A DNA stretch of 59,749 nucleotides from Deltaproteobacteria bacterium (lineage in GTDB: Bacteria; Myxococcota; XYA12-FULL-58-9; JAFGEK01): contig JAFGEK010000026.1 of NCBI GenBank assembly GCA_016931625.1, positions 1-59,749 on the forward strand. Reading direction: 5' to 3'. The notes below the pieces were generated by a model. The model had not been told where the DNA came from. It searched no databases and was given only the letters and a program-made list of their open reading frames with translations. A program made the position numbers and the translations under genes. Below are positions 6,406 to 15,566 of the stretch, in pieces. The first letter of the stretch is position 1; every line of letters starts with the position of its first letter.

Positions 6406-7398
6406 TTAGCCTGACGTCTCAACTAGTTTAAGGCTTTTATAGTCACTACGACCAAGACCAGCTTTTTCACCAACAGCGATAAAGCTTAATTCATCTGGCG
6501 AGCGTTCAAGTAAAGTGGCGCCAAAGGCATCAAGCGCAACTTCGTCAATGCCAGCGGCGATGGTATCGCAGCGTTTTACATCATCGAGACTACCGCCTGA
6601 TGGTCCGTTATGCATCATCACGCGCGTGCCATCGAGCACAGTCAAAGTGGGTTTCATCATGATGGCCAGATCAGTTATGGCTTGATCAATACGTTGATGT
6701 AAACGAACGCGATGCCCACCTAAGACCCCGTACCAATTTTTCATCGCCATACTTGCGCCGGTAAGTCCATGATGCTTAACAATAGGAACATTGATAATGC
6801 GGTCAGCCTTAATAAAAGGCCAAAAAACTTCAGCTTCGCGCAAAAGTTGACCTTTTAAACCCACCAAGCGAAAACCACCGCTATCAGGTAAAATTAAACG
6901 CGCCCCATTATCTTGAGTAGCTTTTTGAAGGCCCGAACGTGCAAAGCAACGTTCGGGTTTATTAACCGATACGTCAGCAACCCATACTTCACTGGCACCA
7001 GCTTTAGTAACGAAGCGAATGATTTCAGCAATAACTTCGGGATTAGTATTTGCGGCTTGCTCTGGTAGGCGGTTCCAACCAGCATTTGGTTTTATTAAAA
7101 CCCGTTCACCTTTATTAATGAAACGACCCATACCGCCTAATGCATTAATTACCGCGCGTACATTGGCGCCAGGATCGGGGCCGCGTGCAATTGCCATATC
7201 AATACTGCCAGGTGATGAGCTAGTGCGATGATCACGTATTTCTTCATACTTAGTACCAGCAGGAGAATGCCGTGAAGCTAAAAAAGCCCCAAGACCAGTA
7301 GTCGAAACCATCAAAGCAGAGGTAGTAACGACGCGGCTAATAACTTCACGTCGTGTATAAACACGTGGTGAGGTTTTTTGGTCGTGTTCGTTGTGCAT
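6406..7398 (-). CDS. Tat-exported DUF362 protein
   Basis: The 330-residue product has a Tat signal (YTRREVISRVVTTSALMVST) and a DUF362 domain. Recognisable blocks are GERVLIKPNAGWN, NTNPEVIAEIIRFVTKAGAS, INVPIVKHHGLTGASMAMKN and TVLDGTRVMMHNGPSGG. DUF362 proteins have no settled function and often accompany iron-sulfur or oxidoreductase genes, as here. The Tat signal implies folding, perhaps with a cofactor, before export. It lies 10 nt after the DUF6599 gene and 6 nt before the polyferredoxin gene, so the four genes form one operon. A paralogue is encoded at 21488-22399. Confidence 0.88.
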   Translation of the reverse strand: MHNEHDQKTSPRVYTRREVISRVVTTSALMVSTTGLGAFLASRHSPAGTKYEEIRDHRTSSSPGSIDMAIARGPDPGANVRAVINALGGMGRFINKGERVLIKPNAGWNRLPEQAANTNPEVIAEIIRFVTKAGASEVWVADVSVNKPERCFARSGLQKATQDNGARLILPDSGGFRLVGLKGQLLREAEVFWPFIKADRIINVPIVKHHGLTGASMAMKNWYGVLGGHRVRLHQRIDQAITDLAIMMKPTLTVLDGTRVMMHNGPSGGSLDDVKRCDTIAAGIDEVALDAFGATLLERSPDELSFIAVGEKAGLGRSDYKSLKLVETSG

Positions 7399-7408
7399 GA
7401 AAAATCTC

Positions 7409-8002
7409 TTATAATCTTTGCGCGAGTATTTGCGCTAAAGCAGGTAGTTTACTTTCGGCTTGTGCATCAAAGGCAGTAAGTTTGAGGTAATAAACCTTAT
7501 AGTAAAACACCAGCGACATTTTAGCAGAACGTCCAGCATCACCAACCTTTACCGGCGTAGTTTGCGCCGAACCTTCGGTGTCATAGATTGCTTTGGCACC
7601 ATTATTGCTGCCCATATTATAAACATCACAGGTAAATTCGTGATCATCGCTGGTAGCCATTTCCGCAGCAGCTAATCGCACAAAACCATTTTTTATATAA
7701 ACGGGGGCAGCGCCATCGATATAGTCAAATAATCCCTTATCATCATAAAAAACTAATTCTTCTTTAAGCTTAAAGCCTTCAAAGGGATTGGTAAATATTG
7801 CCTTAAACGCGATAATCGGATCGTTGGTGTTAGGCAATGCAGATTGTGGCTTAACCACCGGTGGTTGGTCTTGATTATCTGCAGTGCTGTTTTGCTCTAA
7901 TGTTAATGTTGGTGTGCGGGGACAAGATGCACCGCGAGTTAAAATGAAGGTAATAAGAGCTGTTGGTAATGCTACTAAAATGGCCAATAGTAAATGGCGC
8001 AC
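7409..8002 (-). CDS. DUF6599-type membrane-anchored protein
   Basis: This 197-residue protein has one N-terminal hydrophobic segment (HLLLAILVALPTALITFILT) followed by a periplasmic domain. The signature GLFDYIDGAAPVYIKNGFVR, then YNMGSNNGAKAIYDTEG, is the pattern I associate with DUF6599. A cysteine after the hydrophobic stretch (RGASC) is a poor lipobox, so a membrane anchor is more likely. It is the first gene of the redox operon. The same signature occurs in the middle of the propeller protein at 22639-26631, which also follows a DUF362 gene. Confidence 0.75.
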   Translation of the reverse strand: MRHLLLAILVALPTALITFILTRGASCPRTPTLTLEQNSTADNQDQPPVVKPQSALPNTNDPIIAFKAIFTNPFEGFKLKEELVFYDDKGLFDYIDGAAPVYIKNGFVRLAAAEMATSDDHEFTCDVYNMGSNNGAKAIYDTEGSAQTTPVKVGDAGRSAKMSLVFYYKVYYLKLTAFDAQAESKLPALAQILAQRL

Positions 8003-8023
8003 GTAAAGCCTCCTGTTGGGTAA

Positions 8024-8100
8024 TAAGATCTCTCCTCGCCTTCGGCTCGTCGAGATGACATAATCTCACCATAAAGCTCGTCGAGATGACAATCTCGCCA
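8024..8100. repeat. REP-like direct and inverted repeats
   Basis: The spacer between the redox operon and glmS contains GCTCGTCGAGATGACA at 8045-8060 and again at 8076-8091, each followed by AATCTC within one base. The preceding stretch (ctcctcgccttcggctcgtcgag) holds inverted repeats. These look like decayed palindromic intergenic repeats. The rest of 8101-8234 is AT-rich and I see nothing else in it. Confidence 0.6.
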
Positions 8101-8234
8101 GGACTTTTGAAGAGGTTACTGACAATCTTCAGTTTAATTTAAATATAGCGATTGTGCCGCTAATTTAAGTTTTTTTGCAAACACAATGTTAAAAAAAAGA
8201 TATTAATGAAGGGTGGTTAAGATAAAAAGTACAA

Positions 8235-10046
8235 TTATTCAACCGTGACACTTTTGGCGAGATTACGTGGTTGATCAATATCGGTACCAAGCAAATCAGC
8301 CACATGATAAGCCAAAAGCTGCAGTGGAATAGTTGCTAATAAAGGAGCTAAAAGCGGGTCATTTTTGGGTACATAAAGAACGCTGTCGGCAAAGTTTTTG
8401 ATATTTGTATCACCGTCATTTGCTACCGCTACAATATAACCTTCGCGGGCTCGTGCTTCTTGAATGTTGCTGAGAACTTTTTCGTATAAGGGGCCGGTGT
8501 TGGCGACCACAATTATCGGCATTCCCGGTTCTATTAGCGCAATCGGGCCATGTTTCATTTCACCAGCGGCATAACCCTCAGCATGGATATAAGAAATTTC
8601 TTTTAGTTTGAGTGCACCTTCAAGAGCAACAGGATATCCATAGCCTCTCCCTAAAAATAGCACCGAACGTGCGGTAGTCATGCTACGGGCAGCAGCAATA
8701 ACATCGTTTTCTTTTTGCAGAGCTTTTTCGATTTGTAATGGAATTTCGCGCAAACCTTCTAATAACTCACTAGCTCGTTTTGAAGATAAACCTCTTTGAC
8801 GGCCCATACCAATTGCTAAAATTAGCAGCGCTGCTACTTGAGTTAAAAAGGCCTTGGTTGAAGCCACACCGATCTCAGGACCAGCATTAGTATAAAAGAC
8901 ATAATCAGATTCGCGGGCAATAGAGCTATCAATAACATTTACAACAGATAATACTTTTGAGCCGTGGGCGCGGGCTGCTTTAATGGCAGCTAGCGTATCC
9001 GCTGTTTCACCTGATTGCGAAACTGCAAGTAAAAGAGTTTTTGGACCCCATAAAGGAGTGCGATAGCGTAACTCACTAGCAAGTTCAACTTCACAACCAA
9101 GACGAGCTAAATCTTCAAATGCCAAGCGACCCACCAGACAAGCATGCCAGCTAGTGCCGCAAGCAGTTAGAGTAATGCGCTCAGTGTTGATAAAAATATC
9201 TATCAATTCTTGATCAAGTACGACATCGCTGGAGCTGGCACTTAATCTACCGCGCAAGGTGTTGATGATAGCGCGCGGTTGTTCATGAATTTCTTTATGC
9301 ATAAAATGCTTATGGCCACCACGCTCGGCCATTACCGGTGACCAATCGATTATACGTGGTTGGCGTTCAATAGTACGACCGTCAATAATTGATAAACGCA
9401 CACTACCTGGACGTACGACCGCTAATTCATCTTCGCCTAACACTATAACTTCACGGGTGTGCGCTAACAATGCCGGAATATCAGAAGCAATCATGCCAGC
9501 ATCGGGGATGACTCCGATCACTAATGGTGAAGCATTTTTTGCTACAACTATAGTATCAGGTTCATTAGCAGCAATTACTGCAATCGCATAAGCACCTTTT
9601 ACTTGCGCTAAAGCGCAGCGAACTCGCGCTTCAAGATCACCTTTAGCTAAATGAATTAAATGCGCCATAATCTCAGTGTCAGTTTCACTAGTAAAGGTGC
9701 GACCAAGGCGCGTTAATTCTTCACGAAGCTCATGAAAATTTTCAATGATGCCATTATGTACGACTAAAATATCATCAACACGATGGGGATGGGCATTTTC
9801 ATCTGAAGGTTTACCATGGGTTGCCCAACGCGTATGTCCGATAGCTATATTACCGGCTAATGGTTCACGGGCCAGCTTTTGTGTAAGTTCAGCTAATTTC
9901 CCTTTTTTGCGCTGCAATAAAATATTGCCTTGGTGTACGGTAGCAATACCAGCAGAATCATAACCACGATATTCAAGCCGACGTAGACCCTCAAGTACAT
10001 ATTCAGCCGCATTAGGTGAACCAACGTAACCAACAATGCCACACAT
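8235..10046 (-). CDS. glmS: Glutamine-fructose-6-phosphate aminotransferase GlmS
   Basis: The 603-residue enzyme makes glucosamine-6-phosphate from fructose-6-phosphate and glutamine, the first step to UDP-GlcNAc for peptidoglycan and LPS. The N-terminal glutamine amidohydrolase domain begins MCGIVGYVGS, where Cys2 becomes the nucleophile, with RRLEYRGYDSAG. Two SIS domains follow (LTACGTSWHACLVGRLAFED, SQSGETADTL; LFLGRGYGYPVALEGALKLK), and the end DQPRNLAKSVTVE is typical. The ATG directly abuts the glmU stop, so translation is coupled and there is no room for a glmS ribozyme. Length and motifs are normal. Confidence 0.97.
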   Translation of the reverse strand: MCGIVGYVGSPNAAEYVLEGLRRLEYRGYDSAGIATVHQGNILLQRKKGKLAELTQKLAREPLAGNIAIGHTRWATHGKPSDENAHPHRVDDILVVHNGIIENFHELREELTRLGRTFTSETDTEIMAHLIHLAKGDLEARVRCALAQVKGAYAIAVIAANEPDTIVVAKNASPLVIGVIPDAGMIASDIPALLAHTREVIVLGEDELAVVRPGSVRLSIIDGRTIERQPRIIDWSPVMAERGGHKHFMHKEIHEQPRAIINTLRGRLSASSSDVVLDQELIDIFINTERITLTACGTSWHACLVGRLAFEDLARLGCEVELASELRYRTPLWGPKTLLLAVSQSGETADTLAAIKAARAHGSKVLSVVNVIDSSIARESDYVFYTNAGPEIGVASTKAFLTQVAALLILAIGMGRQRGLSSKRASELLEGLREIPLQIEKALQKENDVIAAARSMTTARSVLFLGRGYGYPVALEGALKLKEISYIHAEGYAAGEMKHGPIALIEPGMPIIVVANTGPLYEKVLSNIQEARAREGYIVAVANDGDTNIKNFADSVLYVPKNDPLLAPLLATIPLQLLAYHVADLLGTDIDQPRNLAKSVTVE

Positions 10047-11450
10047 TTATTTTTTTCCTTTTTGGTTAGCAATACGTTTGCGTAAGGTATTAGCATAACC
10101 CTCGCGGTTTTGTTGCCGCGCGCGTCCAAAAGCCAAAGTATCAGCAGGAACTTTTTGGGTTATGGTAGAACCCGCTGCAATGTAAGCGCCATCGCCAATT
10201 TCTAAAGGTGCTACTAAAGTAGAATTTGAACCGATAAACGCCCCTTTGCCAATAGAGGTAGGATGTTTATTTTTGCCATCGTAATTGCAGGTTATGGTGC
10301 CAGCACCGATATTCACTTTTGGTCCTACAGTCGTATCACCAAGATAAGTAAAATGGTTGGCTTTAGCACCTTTACCAAGTGAGGCTTTTTTAATTTCGAC
10401 AAAGTTACCAACATGGGCATCAGCACCAACATCAGCCCCAGGACGTAAACGTGCAAATGGACCAATACGTGCGCCCGCAGCTATGTGAGCATTTTCGATA
10501 TGACAAAAGCTTTCGATTTGGACATTTTCGGCGATAAACGTATCACGTATGATAGTTGGACCATTGATGCGACTACCGCGACCAATTTTTATTTTGCCAT
10601 ATAATTGAACCCCAACTCCAATTTCGACATCAGCAGCAAGCGTAACATCAAAACCGATAACTGTGTTTTGGGGGTTGCGAAAAGTAACTCCGTTTTTTTG
10701 ATGCAATGCGATAAGACGTTGTTGCAATACCGCTTCGGCACTAGCCAACTCAGCGCGATTATTTACCCCGCATGCTTCAGCAAAGTCCGCGATTTTTACG
10801 GGCACCGCCCCACCTGCGGCAGCGGCTATTGGAATGATATCAGTTAAATATAATTCGCCTTGGGCATTACTAGGCGATAAGCCTTTAAGTGCTTTGCGTA
10901 GTAAAGCTGCATTTACAACATAAGCGCCAGCATTAATTTCACAAATAGCTTGTTCGCTAACATTAGCGTCTTTGTCTTCAACGATACGTTGCGCTAAAGT
11001 TCCTGAGCGTACTACACGCCCATAACCTTTAGGATCAGCCAATTCAGCAGTTAACAAAGCCAATGATGCTTTTTTAACAGCACGCTCAAGGCGTGCCACA
11101 GTGGCGCTGGTTAATAAAGGAACATCACCATAGGTAATAAAAATATTACCAGTATAATTTTTTAATGCTTCAAGACCTACTGCCGTTGCATCACCAGTAC
11201 CGTATGGCTTGCTTTGCACGGCAAATTTTAAATTGGTTTGCGGAAATAGCTTGATCAACGTTTCTTTAACTTTTTCGCCTTGCGGGCTGATGACTACTAC
11301 AATTGGGTTACATTTGCGAGCTAAGGCAAGGCGTACCGCATGGCTTATGAGAGGTAAGCCACAGCAAGAATGTAGTACTTTTGGTAAACGTGAGCGCATT
11401 CGTTTGCCGACGCCCGCAGCTAAAATAATTGCGGCTAATTTGTTTTGCAT
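10047..11450 (-). CDS. glmU: Bifunctional UDP-GlcNAc pyrophosphorylase GlmU
   Basis: The 467-residue enzyme acetylates glucosamine-1-phosphate and couples it to UTP. The N-terminal nucleotidyltransferase shows LAAIILAAGVGKRM, KPYGTGDA and YGDVPLL. The C-terminal left-handed beta-helix shows hexapeptide repeats, RLRPGADVG, EIKKASLGKGAKANHFTYLG and NIGAGTITCNYDG, the acetyltransferase signature. The start at 11450 is chosen because the family has only a few residues before the first LAAIILAAG strand; an in-frame ATG at 11522 would overlap the ligase gene and has a comparable weak ribosome-binding site. glmS follows with no gap. Confidence 0.96.
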   Translation of the reverse strand: MQNKLAAIILAAGVGKRMRSRLPKVLHSCCGLPLISHAVRLALARKCNPIVVVISPQGEKVKETLIKLFPQTNLKFAVQSKPYGTGDATAVGLEALKNYTGNIFITYGDVPLLTSATVARLERAVKKASLALLTAELADPKGYGRVVRSGTLAQRIVEDKDANVSEQAICEINAGAYVVNAALLRKALKGLSPSNAQGELYLTDIIPIAAAAGGAVPVKIADFAEACGVNNRAELASAEAVLQQRLIALHQKNGVTFRNPQNTVIGFDVTLAADVEIGVGVQLYGKIKIGRGSRINGPTIIRDTFIAENVQIESFCHIENAHIAAGARIGPFARLRPGADVGADAHVGNFVEIKKASLGKGAKANHFTYLGDTTVGPKVNIGAGTITCNYDGKNKHPTSIGKGAFIGSNSTLVAPLEIGDGAYIAAGSTITQKVPADTLAFGRARQQNREGYANTLRKRIANQKGKK

Positions 11451-11484
11451 AACTCTGTGGCGTAGCTTTAGTGGTTCGGCAGTG

Positions 11485-13221
11485 TCAAGACGCGCTACTA
11501 ATTTGCGTTTTGTTATTGGCATCTTGATCCCATTTACCTTGTTTGCGCAAACGTTTAATTTCAGCTTCAGCACGGTGTTTAAGCTCAAGCACATCAATTT
11601 TAGTTACACGATTGTACGGCATTTCTCCTGTTTTTAAAAATACAACATGGCTAGGTCGTTTATAAGCGGCAATATCAAGCATGCGAGATGATAGCTCAGC
11701 ATTATTAATTTCTTGCTCACTAGCCAATTCAATAAAGGCAACTATAGCTTCGCCATAAATTTCATGAGGTACACCAACGCATCCAACGGCACTAATAAGG
11801 CTGGGAAAACAACCAGCAATAAAACTTTCAATTTCAGCAGGAAATACTTGATAACCTTTAGTTTTTATAACAAATCTTACCCGGCTCGCATAATGTAAGC
11901 CACGCTCATCATAGCGGCCTAAGTCACCGGTATAACAAACTCCGTCAGTCGAGATGGTTGCCCGTGTTGCTTCTTCATTATTCATATAACCTAAAAATAT
12001 TTGTGGACCGTTAAAACAAATTTCACCTATTTCTCCAGCAGGTAATTTTTCTCCGGCACTACCATCTTTTTGCATGGGCTTACGAATTGAAATCGGACAA
12101 AGCGGGGTGTCAAAGCCAATGCTTGCTGCTATATCTTGGGGTTTCCATGATATCGGTGTATAGGTGCAAAAACCCGCGGTTTCCGTCAGCCCTAAACCAG
12201 TAGCGATTTTACTAGTCATAGCATTAAGGCGTTCAAGAAAAGATAGCGATACCGTCTCACCACCATAAAGGGCAGCGCGCAGCGATGACAAATCAAATTG
12301 CTCATAATTGGGTAGTCGCCACTGCATATTAAAAAGTGTGGGTATTTGACCGCATAAAGTAATACGGTGTTCAGCTATCGCCTTAAGAGATTTTTCAGCG
12401 TCAAAGACATGTAATAATACTGCAGTGGCTCCAGTATAAAGAGTTGTCATTAGCTGTTCAGTTTGGCCACCCACATGGCTAGGCGGCAGATTTATTAGCA
12501 TGCGATCGCTAGGTTTCATTTTTACAGTTTCAGCTAAGCCAATATTTTGTATGAGAATATTTTCATGCGCCAAAAGTGCTGCCTTGGGGAAACCTGTTGA
12601 GCCGGTGGTAAAAATTATTAAAGCCGGGTCACGTTTAGTGACGTTGCGCTTAGCTTTACGCAAACGCCCAGTAAAGAGCGCCATAAGATAGCGGCGTTTA
12701 ATATCGCGTGCAAAATCAAGTACATGTACAGCACCTGGGAGAGTGCCACCAGCGGTTTTTTGAAATTGAATAAAGTGTTTAACCGTCGTGGCTTTTTGCA
12801 TAACCACTTGCACTATGGGTCTAAAATCTATCTTTGGGGTTTCACCAAGAAAGAAATATGCACACGGTTTAATAATCTCAAAGGCATCAATAATTTCTTG
12901 AGCTTTAAGTCGTAAATCTAAAGGTGCGACAATAATACCTAGTTTAAAACAGGCGTATTCCAGAAAAATGTGTTCTTTAGTGAAAGGTAAGCTAGTGGCG
13001 ATAACATCACCGCGTTTTAATCCCAAAGCTAACAATTTAGCGGCAAAGGCATCGGTGATACGGGCTAAACGACGATAGGTAATTTTTGCGCCGGTATCAT
13101 ACTCAATAAGGGCTATTTGTTTTGGTGACTTAACTGCATATAAATCAATGTAATCACTTACTAAATGCAAAAGGCTTTTATAGTGGATTTCGCATTCAAT
13201 GCGTTTTGGTTGAGTATTCAT
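11485..13221 (-). CDS. AMP-forming acyl/aryl-CoA ligase family protein
   Basis: This 578-residue protein belongs to the ANL superfamily, which activates carboxylates as acyl-AMP. Visible core motifs are IIFTTGSTGFPKAALLAH (phosphate loop), GLGLTETAGFCTYTP, YTGDLGRYDERGLHYASR with FVIKTKGYQVFPAEIE, and a C-terminal lysine region (PYNRVTKID). The substrate cannot be read from sequence; the architecture suits a fatty-acid or aromatic acid ligase. It precedes glmU by 34 nt on the same strand, so it may share its transcript, though no metabolic link is obvious. Its start codon lies back-to-back with the region upstream of the OmpA gene. Confidence 0.88.
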   Translation of the reverse strand: MNTQPKRIECEIHYKSLLHLVSDYIDLYAVKSPKQIALIEYDTGAKITYRRLARITDAFAAKLLALGLKRGDVIATSLPFTKEHIFLEYACFKLGIIVAPLDLRLKAQEIIDAFEIIKPCAYFFLGETPKIDFRPIVQVVMQKATTVKHFIQFQKTAGGTLPGAVHVLDFARDIKRRYLMALFTGRLRKAKRNVTKRDPALIIFTTGSTGFPKAALLAHENILIQNIGLAETVKMKPSDRMLINLPPSHVGGQTEQLMTTLYTGATAVLLHVFDAEKSLKAIAEHRITLCGQIPTLFNMQWRLPNYEQFDLSSLRAALYGGETVSLSFLERLNAMTSKIATGLGLTETAGFCTYTPISWKPQDIAASIGFDTPLCPISIRKPMQKDGSAGEKLPAGEIGEICFNGPQIFLGYMNNEEATRATISTDGVCYTGDLGRYDERGLHYASRVRFVIKTKGYQVFPAEIESFIAGCFPSLISAVGCVGVPHEIYGEAIVAFIELASEQEINNAELSSRMLDIAAYKRPSHVVFLKTGEMPYNRVTKIDVLELKHRAEAEIKRLRKQGKWDQDANNKTQISSAS

Positions 13222-13321
13222 GAAAAACCGTCACTTGGTGTTAGTTAAAAGTCAACCACCAAACTTGCACGTACTTGCGCAAATTAGCAACCGGTATTTT
13301 ATTGTTGAATTCTTTGCTTTG

Positions 13322-13340
13322 TTAACCACGTGTGGTTTAA
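13322..13340. promoter_or_regulatory. Inverted repeat upstream of OmpA gene
   Basis: TTAACCAC and GTGGTTTAA form an imperfect palindrome with a short centre, placed just upstream of the AGG ribosome-binding site and ATG at 13352 in the divergent intergenic region. It could be an operator or a small RNA hairpin near the translation start; no regulator is identified. Confidence 0.3.
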
Positions 13341-13351
13341 GACTAGGTTGT

Positions 13352-14800
13352 ATGATCATGGTAGCTGGGTTTGCAAAAATTCTAATAGCATCACTTTTTG
13401 TGACCACTACCGGTGATGTGTCACGTCTGCGTCCACCTCCCGCACCAATCGAGCTAATTGGCATGCAGATAGCTGCACCATTGCTACCATCGCAATATGC
13501 TGCTGGTATTACCTTCTCCTATGTACGCAACCCTGTAGTTTGGCACTATCCTGACGGATCATACGATCCAGTAGTTTCAGCGCAATTAATGACTGATATT
13601 GGTATGGCTGTTGGTTTGGTACCACGTTTTGACATTGGCGCAGTGGTACCAGTAGCATTGGTTCAACAAGGCACCTCAACTAGTTTATCAGGTTTACCCA
13701 GCGAGCGTTTATCTAGAGCTGGCGCTGGATTAGGTGATATACGAGTGGTGCCACGCTTAGCTGTTATTGATATAGACGACGTGGGTGTGGGTTTATCCTT
13801 GGCTGCAGAAGTAACTTTGCCAACCGGTGATAGCCAGCGTTTTCGTGGTGAGGGCACCTTAACGGCCACCCCACGATTGATTTTATCTGTACCAGTTGCC
13901 TCAATAGGTGAGCAAGAAATTCTGCTTAGTGCTAGTACTGGTATGCATTTTCGCAAAGCTACTGAAAATGGCAAAGTTGAGTTAGGTAATGAAATCGAGC
14001 TGCATTCTGGTTTAAGTGTGCCACTGCCAAGTGAAATACCATTAACCGCACTAGCTGAAATAAGTGCGCTTGCTGCGGCGAAAAAGCCATTATCGAGTCA
14101 AGGTCTTTTTGGTGCTGAAGTTATAGGCGGCATCAGAGCGTATTTAGAGCCCATTTTGGTGACTGTTGGTGCTGCGGCAGGATTATCAGACGGTGTTGGT
14201 ACTCCTGATTATCGCATTATTGCAACCTTGAGTTATTGCTCACCCGCTGAACCAGAACCAATAGGGCCGACTGAAGGCGGTGGTGATGAATATATTGAAC
14301 GGTGCCCCGAAATTGAGCCTGGAGTTGAAACATTTATTGGCCTAAATGGCTGTCCTGAGCCAGTTAAGCCAATCAAAGCGCCTGAAGCTAAAGATTTGTG
14401 TGCCGAAGAAAATTGCCCCAATGAAGATGAGGCGCTAACTAAATATATTCCTAAAGTTAAAATTGACATTAAATCTACCATTCTTTTTGAGACGGCTCGT
14501 TCAACAATTAAGGATAAATCTAAGCCAATACTCGATGAAGTGGCGATGCAAATGCTGGCGCATCCCGAGGTTAAGAAAATGCGTATAGAGGGGCACACTG
14601 ACAGTGTCGGCCCAGCAGAAGATAACCTATATTTAAGCCAAGATCGTGCAGATAGTGTACGACGATATCTAATTGCTCGTGGGATCGAAAAAGAGCGTCT
14701 ATTTGCAATAGGTTTTGGTGAAACCCGCCCAATAGCTTCAAATTCTACCGCCCGAGGGCGAGCGAAAAACCGTCGTGTTGAGTTTGTTATTGTCGAATAA
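13352..14800 (+). CDS. OmpA-family outer-membrane protein
   Basis: The 482-residue protein begins with a signal-like segment (MVAGFAKILIASLFVTTTG), continues with a predicted beta-barrel of about 290 residues, a Cys-rich linker (CSPAEPEPIG, ERCPEIEP, LCAEENCPNEDE) and a C-terminal OmpA/MotB peptidoglycan-binding domain. In the latter, ILFETARSTIKDKSKPILDE, MRIEGHTDSVG and NRRVEFVIVE are visible. It should anchor the outer membrane to the cell wall. I chose 13352 because AGG lies 5 nt upstream and the longer frame (from 13220) overlaps the divergent ligase start and lacks a usable signal peptide. rsmE follows 9 nt after the stop. Confidence 0.88.
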   Translation: MIMVAGFAKILIASLFVTTTGDVSRLRPPPAPIELIGMQIAAPLLPSQYAAGITFSYVRNPVVWHYPDGSYDPVVSAQLMTDIGMAVGLVPRFDIGAVVPVALVQQGTSTSLSGLPSERLSRAGAGLGDIRVVPRLAVIDIDDVGVGLSLAAEVTLPTGDSQRFRGEGTLTATPRLILSVPVASIGEQEILLSASTGMHFRKATENGKVELGNEIELHSGLSVPLPSEIPLTALAEISALAAAKKPLSSQGLFGAEVIGGIRAYLEPILVTVGAAAGLSDGVGTPDYRIIATLSYCSPAEPEPIGPTEGGGDEYIERCPEIEPGVETFIGLNGCPEPVKPIKAPEAKDLCAEENCPNEDEALTKYIPKVKIDIKSTILFETARSTIKDKSKPILDEVAMQMLAHPEVKKMRIEGHTDSVGPAEDNLYLSQDRADSVRRYLIARGIEKERLFAIGFGETRPIASNSTARGRAKNRRVEFVIVE

Positions 14801-14809
14801 AGGGGCTAA

Positions 14810-15562
14810 ATGTCTGGTAGTTGCCGTTACCGGTTATGGTTAGATGACATTAAACCGGGCATTGTCGAAGTTAGTGGCGAGCAGGCTCATTATTTGCGTA
14901 ATGTGCTACGTTTATCTTGCAGCGATAAAATTCGCCTGCTTAGCGGAAAAGGCTATGAGGCCATAGCCACAATTTTAAAAATTACCAATGATTGTGTAGA
15001 ACTTGAAGTAGGCGATGTTAATCAAGCTATGCAATCATCTTTAGAGTTGACGGTAGCTTTGCCTACCCCTAAAGGCGAAAGAGCTGATTGGCTTATTGAA
15101 AAACTAACAGAGTTAGATGTTGCGCGTATCATTTGGATGCGTACGAGTAGGTCGGTTGTTTTAACTAAACCGGGTGGGCAACGCGAGCAACGTTGGCAGC
15201 GGCTGGCTCAGGCTGCAGCTAAGCAATGTGGCAGAGCGCAAGTGCCAGAGATCATAGGCACGATGACGCAGGAAGAAATTTTGCAAATTCCGGTCGCACA
15301 GCGTTACATCGCAATTAAAGGAGGCCAATCGTTAATAAGGCAGCTTAAAAGTGCAATCCCAGTTGCTACAGCTACTTTATTGATTGGGCCTGAAGGTGGA
15401 TTTACCGATACAGAAATGGCATTTGCCTATAAGTGTGGATGTTTAGGTGTAAGCTTAGGTTTGCATACCTTGCGTATGGAAACAGCAGCAATTGTTGGTG
15501 CAGCCATGATTTTATGCGAGCAAAGTGCTACCATAAACACATGCGAGCAAGGCGGAGAGTAG
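14810..15562 (+). CDS. rsmE: 16S rRNA m3U1498 methyltransferase RsmE
   Basis: The 250-residue SPOUT methyltransferase methylates U1498 of 16S rRNA using SAM. It has an N-terminal PUA-like domain (EVSGEQAHYLRNVLRLSCSD) and a C-terminal trefoil knot with LTVALPTPKGERADWLIEKL, LLIGPEGGFTDTEM and SLGLHTLRMETAAIVGAAMI, the SAM-binding loops of the family. Length is normal. It starts 9 nt after the OmpA stop and the RDD gene starts 4 nt after its stop, so the three are probably one transcript. Confidence 0.95.
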   Translation: MSGSCRYRLWLDDIKPGIVEVSGEQAHYLRNVLRLSCSDKIRLLSGKGYEAIATILKITNDCVELEVGDVNQAMQSSLELTVALPTPKGERADWLIEKLTELDVARIIWMRTSRSVVLTKPGGQREQRWQRLAQAAAKQCGRAQVPEIIGTMTQEEILQIPVAQRYIAIKGGQSLIRQLKSAIPVATATLLIGPEGGFTDTEMAFAYKCGCLGVSLGLHTLRMETAAIVGAAMILCEQSATINTCEQGGE

Positions 15563-15566
15563 AATA

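Noticed and set aside
8003-8234. glmS ribozyme or riboswitch near glmS
   Set aside because: This spacer is downstream of glmS, and the glmS start directly abuts glmU, so no leader RNA element is possible there.
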